From Phlebotomus papatasi (lineage: Eukaryota > Arthropoda > Insecta > Diptera > Psychodidae), in the NCBI RefSeq assembly GCF_024763615.1, contig NC_077223.1:65162627-65226626 (forward strand): a stretch of DNA of 64,000 nt, read 5' to 3'. Position numbers and translations under genes: made by a program. Positions within the stretch are counted from its first letter, which is position 1; each line of letters begins with the position of its first letter. The notes under the pieces are model-generated. The model was not told the origin of the DNA and made no database searches. It saw only the letters and a program-made list of their open reading frames with translations. Below, piece by piece: positions 52,673 to 62,100 of this stretch.

Positions 52673-52800
52673 CAGAGGTGTGCAAGAAACCGTTGAAACC
52701 GAATTAACGTCAAAATAAGTTTGTTATAGTAGCGTTTTGACCATTGACATACGTTTCATTTGACGTTAATTCGGTTTCAACGGTTTCTTGCACACCTCTG
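52673..52800. mobile_element. hAT MITE, intact, 8 bp target duplication
   Basis: CTCTAGAT at 52665-52672 and 52801-52808. The ends CAGAGGTGTGCAAGAAACCG are perfectly inverted, and the 42 bp arms are nearly identical. Only 128 bp long. Related to the interrupted copy at 18201. Confidence 0.85.
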
Positions 52801-53120
52801 CTCTAGATAGAGTAACTATCCAAAAAAACAAATTGGCAACTAGAATTCAAATCAGAAAAGAGGAACAACGCTAATTTTAACAAATTCAACGGGATGTCGT
52901 ATTTTCCGTCCGCCATTTTGAGCAAAAATTTTATATAACCTTCTGCGAAGTAAGAAAACCATAACAAAATATATTTTTATCTCCATCGGACTATTTTTCC
53001 CAGAAAGTTACTAAAAATCCAATCCCGACAGCAATTCGGATAAAAATTGCCCAGGAATAAATCATCTAAAATCACTGAATTTGCGTATGATGTATAATAC
53101 CATGGGAAGGAATAGGGAAA

Positions 53121-56100
53121 CTACACAGAGAAAAAAAATACCCTAGAATCAATACTTTTTTGGGATACTTTTGGTATTAAAAGGGCTCCAATACCTCGTG
53201 GTATTAAATTCTAGGGTATTTTGGGATTAAATTCAAGAAAATCTCTGTCATTGATTTAATACCATAAAATCATTAAATTTCAATCGCAATGAGTATTGAT
53301 TTTATCCCATTTTGGTATTGATTCTATCCCATTCTGGTATTGATTCTATCCCACTCTGGGATTGATTCTATCCCACTCTGGTATTGATTTTTATCCCACT
53401 CTGGGATTGATTCTATCCCATTTTGGGATTGATTCTATCCCATTCTGGGATTGATTCTATCCCATTCTGGGATTGATTCTATCCCATTCTGGTATTGATT
53501 TTAATCCCATTTTGGGATTGATTCTATCCCATTTTGGGATTGATTCTATCCCACTCTGGGATTGATTCTATCCCACTCTGGGATTGATTCTATCCCATTT
53601 TGGGATTGATTCTATCCCATTATGGGATTGATTTTAGGGTATTTAGGTATTGATTAAAAAAATATTCCTTGGAATCAATACCTCGTTAGTATTGATTTTA
53701 GGGTATTGTGGTATTAATTTTATCCTATCTTGGTATTGATTTTAGGGTGTTTTTATCCCATTTTCCGTATTGATTTCAGGATATTTTTATCCCAATTTTC
53801 ATATTGATTTTAGGGTATTTTCATCCTATTTTTTGTATTGATTTTCATCCCCCTTCGGTATTGATTTTGGAGTACTCCAGTATTGATTTTTTATCCCATT
53901 TTGGTATTAATTCCATTCCAATGTAGTATTGATTTTCGCAAAGTCCAACCAAGAATCCATTTTTTTGCATCGGCCGAGATTCGATCTCACAACTTTGCAG
54001 CAAATCTTCACTTGAGAGTCGACGCCTTAGCCAGTTGCGCCACGGGACTGCTTGAATTTCCTTTATTACAGCACAATGAGTTTCTAATTTCATCCCATTG
54101 TGGGATTAATTTCATATAATTTCAGTATTGACTTTAGGGTACTCTAGTATTGATTCTATCCCACTCTGGGATTGATTCTATCCCACTCTGGGATTGATTC
54201 TATCCCATTTTGGGATTGATTCTATCCCACTCTGCGATTAATTTTATCCCACTCTGGGATTGATTCTATCCCACTTTGGGATTGATTCTATCCCATTTTG
54301 GTATTGATTCTATCCCACTCTGGGATTGATTCTATCCCACTCTGGGATTGATTCTATCCCACTCTGGATTGATTCTATTCTATTAATTCCCACTCTGGGA
54401 TTAATTCTATCCCACTCTGATTGATCTATCCCACTCTGGGATTGATTTTATCCCACTTGGGATCAATTCTATCCCACTCTGGGATTGATTCTATCCCACT
54501 TTGGGATTGATTCTATCCACTCTGGGATTGATTCTATCCCACTCAGGGATTATTCTATCCCACTCTGGGATTCTATCCCACTCTGGGATTCTATCCCATT
54601 GGGATTAATTCTATCCCACTCTGGGATTGATTCTATCCCATTCTGGGATTGATTCTATCCCATTCTGGGATTGATTCTATCCCATTCTGGGATTGATTCT
54701 ATCCCATTCTGGGATTGATTCTATCCCATTCTGGGATTGATTCTATCCCATTCTGGGATTGATTCTATCCCACTCTGGGATTGATTCTATCCCATTCTGG
54801 TATTGATTTTAATCCCATTCTGGGATTAATTCTATCCCACTCTGGGATTGATTCTATCCCATTTTGGGATTGATTCTATACCACTCTGGGATTGATTCTA
54901 TCCCACTCTGGGATTGATTCTATCCCATTCTGCGTTTGATTCTATCCCATTCTGGGATTAATCCTATCTCACTCTGGGATTGATTCTATCCCATTTTGGG
55001 ATTGATTCTATCCCACTTTGGGATTGATTCTATCCCACTCTGGGATTGATTCTATCCCATTCTGGGTTTGGGATTAATTCTATCCCACTCTGGGATTGAT
55101 TCTATCCCATTTTGGGATTGATTCTATCCCACTCTGAGATTGATTCTATCCCACTCTGGGATTGATTCTATCCTACTCTGGGATTGATTCTATCCCACTC
55201 TGGGATTGATTCTATCCCACTCTGGGATTGATTCTATCCCACTCTGGGATTGATTCTATCCCACTCTGGGATTGATTCTATCCCACTTTGGGATTGATTC
55301 TATCCCACTCTGGGATTGATTCTATCCCACTCTGGGATTGACTCTATCCCACTCTGGGATTGATTCTATCCCATTTTGGTATTGATTTTATCCCATTTTG
55401 GGATTGATTCTATCCCACTCTGGGATTAATTCTATCCCACTCTGGGATTGAATCTATCCCACTCTGGGATTGATTCTATCCCATTTTGGGATTGATTCTA
55501 TACCATTTTGGGATTGATTTTATGCCACTCTGAGATTGATTCTATCCCACTCTGGGATTGATTCTATCCCATCGGGAATGAGAATGATACCTTAATAATA
55601 TAAAACTGATATCATAGTATCGTAGAATATATACTTCAGTGGGATAAAATCAATACCATATAGTCCTTTTGGAATCGGTTTGGGAAGGAGGATGGTAATG
55701 ACGTGTCTTGTGCGAGTGTTCTGTATATAAAGTGAAATCTGAGTGTATGCTGCTTTTTGCCTGGTTATTAGTGCAAAAGGACTGCAGTGGATACAGTGTA
55801 CACACCAAAATACCAAAATTGGGTAGTCAATACCAAAATAGGATAGAATCAATCCCAAAATGGGATAGAATCAATCCCAGAGTGGGATAGAATCAATCCC
55901 AGAGTGGGATAGAATCAATCCCAAAATGGGATAGAATCAATCCCAAAATGGGATTAAAATCAATACCAGAATGGCATAAAATCAATCCCAGAGTGGGATA
56001 GAATCAATCCCAGAATGGGATAGAATCATTCCCAGAGTGGGATAGAATCAATCCCAGAGTGGCATAGAATCAATCCCAGAGTGGGATAGAATCAATCCCA

Positions 56101-57270
56101 AAATGGGATAGAATCAACCCCAGAGTGGGATAGAATCAATCCCAGAATGGGATAGAATCAATCCCAGAGTGGGATAGAATCAATCCCAGAGTGGGATAGA
56201 ATCAATCCCAAAATGGGATAGAATCAATCCCAAAATGGGATTAAAATCAATACCAGAATGGGATAGAATCAATCCCAGAGTGGGATAGAATCAATCCCAG
56301 AATGGGATAGAATCAATCCCAGAGTGGGATAGAATCAATCCCAGAATGGGATAGAATCAATCCCAGAGTGGGATAGAGTCAATCCCAGAGTGGGATAGAA
56401 TCAATCCCAGAATGGGATAGAATCAATCCCAGAATGGGATAGAATCAATCGCAGAGTGGGATAGAATCAATCCCAGAGTGGGATAGAATCAATCCCAGAG
56501 TGGGATAGAATCAATCCCAGAGTGGTATAGAATCAATCCCAAAATGGGATAGAATCAATCCCAGAGTGGGATAGAATTAATCCCAGAATGGGATTAAAAT
56601 CAATACCAGAATGGGATAGAATCAATCCCAGAGTGGGATAGAATCAATACCAAAATGGGATAGGATATAGAATCAATCCCAGAATGGGATAGAATCCAGA
56701 ATGGGATAGAATCAATCCCAGAATGGGATAGAATCAATCCCAGAATGGGATAGAATCAATCCCAGAATGGGATAGAATCAATCCCAGAATATAGAATCAA
56801 TCCCAGAGTGGGATAGAATCAATCCCAGAGTGGGATAGAATCAAAAGTGGGATAGAATCAATCCCAGAGTGGGATAGAATCAATACCAAAATGGGATAGA
56901 ATCAATACCAAAATAGGATAGAATCAATACCAGAATGGGATAGAATTAATACTGTTTTCTAATAAATAATGACTTTCAAAAATCAATGCTGCAATGGGAT
57001 TAAATTAATCCCACGAATTCTAAAATTCAATCTCAAATTGAGATAGAAACAATACCATTTCCTCCTCAAAAAATTAATTTCATAAATTTAATACCAATAT
57101 GTCCTAAAAGTAATCCCAATATTTCTTAACTTTGTTCTAGAAATTAAAATCAATCCCAATATGCACCTATTTTCAAGAAAATTTGGGATAATTTTGGTAT
57201 TGAAATGGTGGGATTAAAATCAATACCATGGGTATTGAATCTGGATACTTGAAAAATTTTCTCTGTGTAG
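53121..57270. mobile_element. Giant foldback element with hairpin-repeat arms
   Basis: The outer ends are CTACACAGAGAAAA and its exact inverse. The left arm (to ~55575) is a tandem array of a ~22 bp unit of the form GGGATTGATTCTATCCCACTCT, and the right arm (from ~55820) is the same array inverted. Each ATCCCACTCTGGGAT core is itself a 6 bp-stem hairpin. Central 245 bp are unique and contain TATATAAAG but no gene. The architecture recalls Drosophila FB/Galileo elements. A target duplication was not resolved. Confidence 0.75.
53957..54052 (-). mobile_element. tRNA-derived retro-insert within the satellite arm
   Basis: On the minus strand GTCCCGTGGCGCAACTGGC, then TAAGGCGTCGACTCTCAAG, a leucine-tRNA-like head with A box, followed by GAGATCGAATCTCGG as B box and an A-rich tail (GCAAAAAAATGG). 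Probably a short SINE or tRNA retropseudogene. Confidence 0.5.
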
Positions 57271-58825
57271 GGCCTACCGTTCAGATCTAACCGATAAAGC
57301 GTAAAATAGTGCCTAAAACTGGGTTTAATTGAAGCCATAACACTAAGTCCCCCGTCTCGTTGTGTCAGACAAACATCTAGGCCGAAATGTTTGACTCTAA
57401 AACAATTCTAAAAATGAATATAAAAAAGATCGCACGACGCATGGTTTTGGAAGGAAAGGGTAGAAGCGGGAGGAAAAATGAGGGCATGTTAATGGTCTTT
57501 GGTTCGATTGACAGATGGACCCTTGAAAGTCCTACGTCAATATCTCTATCCGTTTGGCTTCAAGAACAAGCAACGACTGCCGAACGGATCAGAAGGAGAA
57601 ACAGCAAGACTCTCCGTCTGATGTCATTTTTTAGAAATAGTCTGAAACGCGAAGACATGTTGAGAAAACTAGTCTCTTGGGGGTGGAAGGTAGAAGTTTA
57701 ATCCTAAAGGTTTAATCCTTTGAAAATGTTCCAAATTATCCCAATCTACCGTACCAAAGAGTCAAAAATTCAGGAAAAGAACGTTGTTTCATTGATTTTA
57801 TAGTTCACTTGAGTGGTCTTCAACGTTTTAAATGCTTCCTATAGCATAAAACGGTTGCTCTTTATAAAAAAAACCTAAATAGTATTTGCTTGCTCTGTCA
57901 ACTTTGGGAAATTATAATGTTAAAAAAGAACTTTAAATGAAAAATTTAATTTTATAAAATTGTTATTTTTTTTAAGTACATGATGTTTTTTTTCAATTAA
58001 ACTCTTAATTAATTTATTTTATAATACATAAAATGAATAAGTAATAAAGATATACAGTTATGTATAGCATAATTGACATACATAAACTCAATAGATAAAA
58101 ATAATTTTAATTTTATTATTCCAAAAACAAAATGTGTATGAAAAGCGCATGTCAAGAACTTCTTGTCCCAACAAAAAACCTGCAATATTTTAATGAACTA
58201 GACATTTAGGGATATTATGTACATATATATTGTATAGTTGGATAGTTATACATTTCTACAATGGAATTCTAACTAGTTATTTCCATGTAACTGAAATGCC
58301 ACAAAATGTGACATAAGCAACAAGAACAAACTTTTTAGCCACCAAGTACCAAAAAAAGAAAAAAAACAATCTGAAGTGATCTCTCTAGCCAAAATAGAAC
58401 GTCAGAAACTAGAGAATAGTGAGAGAAGTTTTGTCCTTAACAAAGTGGTCTTGTGGTAAATGATGATATCATTGACGACAGACGAAAAACATTGTCCTTT
58501 TCGTTTAAATGTAGAATTCTTGGGTATTTTCTGTGGTAAATATTGACTCGTGAATCAGAACAGAATCCAAGGGGGAACCACAAATATTTCGTATGCGCGG
58601 TTGTGTCTTTTGGCAGAGAAATGAGGTCAAGGACTCTACGTGGAGAAGATTGGATGTTGAGAGATAAATAAGGACATACTGTTGGGGACCAAGTCCCCTG
58701 GGTCAAACAAATCAAGAGATAGTGGACTGTATTTATTTTTATTAACTCAATTTCCCCGTGGCGGACTGCAAGGACTTGATTACTTTGGCGATGACTAAAT
58801 GGCTGATTACAAATGAATGAATGAA
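57271..58825. other. No gene; possible non-LTR retroelement debris
   Basis: 57387-57701 has an open frame with an arginine-rich segment (RRMVLEGKGRSGRK) and shares CCGTTTGGCTTCAAG with 15440-15470, suggesting a LINE-type relic. The stretch ends in a (GAAT)n run that is the insertion site of the BEL element. Confidence 0.35.
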
Positions 58826-59158
58826 TGTTGGTGGTCCCTAAAATAAATATACACTTCAATTCATTTCTTTAATTCAAACAATTCAATCCTTACTTTAATC
58901 TCAAACGGCCTCCGTTTGCTTCCACCAACCTCAAGCTTTTTGAAAGTTTACAACCAAGTTATATAACTCTTTTTCCTGACTCAGGACTTAGCTTGATCGT
59001 CTCCCAAGGAGTTCAGCCAAATGCAAATTCTTTTCCTATGAAAATTCACAAATGCACGTCACGCCACGCTTTCTACAAAAAGACTGACAAATGTGCCGGA
59101 AGGGCTTACATAATAAATCTTCAAATATTTCCGCCAGTTAGCGCTCGCGTTTCCAACA
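58826..59158 (-). repeat. BEL/Pao 3' LTR
   Basis: On the minus strand it starts TGTTGGAAACGCGAGCGC and ends CCACCAACA: the TGTTGG/CCAACA inverted termini of an LTR, 333 bp. The sequence before it is AGAGGGGAAAA (59159-59169), a good polypurine tract. Outside the 3' end is (GAAT)n. Confidence 0.8.
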
Positions 59159-59186
59159 TTTTCCCCTCTGGTGCTCCTGCACCCAC

Positions 59187-62100
59187 CTACTCCACGTCCA
59201 GCACAGCAAGCTTTGCAACTGGTCTCTTGTATAGGCCGTAACGAGTTCTTACCATCACTGAACGAATTTTCCCATCAGGGGCAGGAAATACTTCTTCCAC
59301 TCGACCCAAGGGCCACTGGTTGCGAGGTAACTGTTCATCACACACAACAACGACATCTCCAATCTTGATAGTTTTAGTGGTAGAATACCACTTAGTTCGT
59401 CTTGTCAACTCGGGAAGGTACTCACGCATCCATCTACGCCAAAAATGGTCTGCGTAATACTGGGCTCGTCTCCATGCTTTGCGGAGGAACAAATCGCTGT
59501 CATCAAAGGTCCCAATCGGTCGGTTCTCTCCAGATCTTCCAATCAAGAAATGATTGGGAGTGATGGCAGTCTCGTCATCAGGATCAATCAACACATAAGT
59601 TAAAGGCCGGTTATTTAGAATATACTCCACTTCAATAAAGAATGTGTGTAACTCCTCATCAGTGGGATGCCGTGTCCTCATGACCTCTTTCAATACAACT
59701 TTGACGGAACGGACAAGTCTTTCCCAAACACCGCCCATATGTGGTGCGGCTGGTGGATTAAAGTGAAATTCCACACGCTTTTCGGAGAAGGTTTCCTGGA
59801 TCTTCTTTTCATCTACGGCTGCATAAAGTCGTCGAAATTCGTTATCAGCTCCTCGAAGATTTGTTCCATTATCACAGAACATATCAGTTATAGATCCGCG
59901 TCGATTCATGAAACGTCTAATTGCCATGATGGCACTGTCTGTCGTCAGGGAGTGTGCGACTTCCAAGTGCACAGCACGAGTCGCTAGGCAAGTGAAGATT
60001 ACTCCCCATCTTTTCTCCACACGACGACCCACCTTCACTTCTAATGGTCCAAAATAATCCATTCCACTCTTTACAAAGGGATACACTGAATCATTAACTC
60101 TTGCGTATGGAAGCACGGCCATTTCAGGAATCAAAGGTTGGGCGCGTTTGTTTTTGCAAATTTGACACTCATGCCAAGCCCTCTTGACTGCCACTCTCAC
60201 TCTTGGAATATAAAATCTTTCACGAACGTTGTTTACAACTTGTTCTCGTCCTTGGTGATGATTCCGAACATGAAAATCACTAATAATCAACTTTGTCCCC
60301 ACGTGCTTCGGCGGAAGAATAATGGGGCACTTTACTCGCACTTCACTATTTTGCAAACGTGATCTCATTTTCAATAATCCATCAGAATCCACAAACGGCG
60401 TCAAATGATACAAATCACTTTCTTTGGGAATTACTTTTCCCTCTTGGAGACACTGTATTTCTCTTCTGTACACTGACTGTATTTCCTGAAGCAACACTTT
60501 TTCTGCTTCTATCAAATCACTCACTTTGAGTCCGGGTAATTCACTTGTTTTTAGATTTTCTTTCGCTTTACGCCACTTTTTCAACCAAAACTGCGCACAA
60601 TTTTTCACTTGAGCAGTCGCTCTGACAAGTCGATTCCAGCGGGAAAAACGACTCATCTCTGGAATCAGACGATTTCCAATAAACCTTTCAACGTTCACTA
60701 ACACTTGAAACACCTCAATGTCTCCATTGTCTGCAACTTTTTGTTTTTTATCATCTTGAGGCCATTGTTCCTCCTCCAATTTCAGGAAGGTCGCCCCAGT
60801 GAACCATTTAGAGGACGCACTGAAATCACACGGCTTTCTACGCGTGGCCAAATCAGCTGGATTCTGTGTAGTCGAAATCCATCTCCATTGATGAATCTCT
60901 GTCAGTTGGTCAATTTCACTTATTCTGTGTCCAACAAACTGCTTGTATCTACGAGAATCACTTTTGATCCACCCCATCACCGTTAGGGAATCCGTCCACA
61001 AAACCACTCGATCAAATTCAAGATCCAAAGATGTTTTTACCGCAACGCTAACTCGCGCACTAAGTACTGCAGCTTGTAACTCAAGTCTTGGGATACTGGT
61101 AGCTTTCAATGGAGCAACTTTAGTTCTAGCACACACAAAAGCCACTTCAACACTATTTTCACTTTCAATCCGTAAATATGCAACTGATGCATAGGCACTC
61201 TCGCTGGCGTCTCCAAAGACGTGTAGCTGGATTGAAGTTGCTTCCGGAAGTTTCGGAGAATAACATCTCGGTATCTTCACTGTGTCAATCATTTTTAGCT
61301 CCTTGATGAATGCTTGCCACTGCTCCAAAGCCACACCATAAATGATGTCGTCCCATCCAATTTTCTGACGCCAAATCTCTTGGAGAATCATCTTTCCTTT
61401 CACCGAAAACATAGCCAAAAATCCCAATGGATCGAAGATTGACATTACCAGCCGTAATACTTCTCTCATTGTGGGTATCTTCTCTCCAGACAGAATATCA
61501 GATGCGACGCGATGGAATGTGGTCTTGAAAGTGAAGACATCTTCAGAAGAGTCCCACCACAAGCCAAGAATTCTTTCAGGTTCATCCTTCGCATTCAAAC
61601 TTTTCATCGTGTCACTCACACAATTAAGAATTCTGCTGTCATTGGCTGTCCAGTTCACTATATCAAAGCCACCGGCTTTATGAACCTGAACAATATCCTT
61701 GATCAATCCGCGAGACTCCTCAATGGTATCTGCACATCCCAGATAATCGTCACAGTATGTATTGTGTAGTATTCCCTTCACTGCCTCTGGGAATTCTTCG
61801 GCATATTCTTGGGCATTTAGATTCTTCACATATGACGCTAGAGTGGGAGAACAAGATGCCCCAAATGTCATCACATTCATCTTGTACTCTTCTGGCTCAT
61901 TTTTCCTATCCATTCCTCTCCATAGGATTCTTTGATAGTTGGTATCTTCTGCCCTAACATAAACTCTATGAAACATCTCCTTGATGTCTCCAGTGAATGC
62001 GAATTTACCCTTTCTGAAGTTTTCCAACACTGCCGGAAGTGATTTCAATAAGTCTGGCCCGCTCATCAGCAGATCGTTAAGTGATACATTCCCTGACTTA

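Noticed and set aside
53125..57200. Regular short repeats resembling a CRISPR array
   Set aside because: There are no unique spacers of constant length; adjacent units are the same sequence, the arms are inverted, and the context is a eukaryotic nuclear genome.
58437..58859. 140-residue minus-strand frame
   Set aside because: It runs from the BEL LTR into flanking repeat debris and has no recognisable domain.
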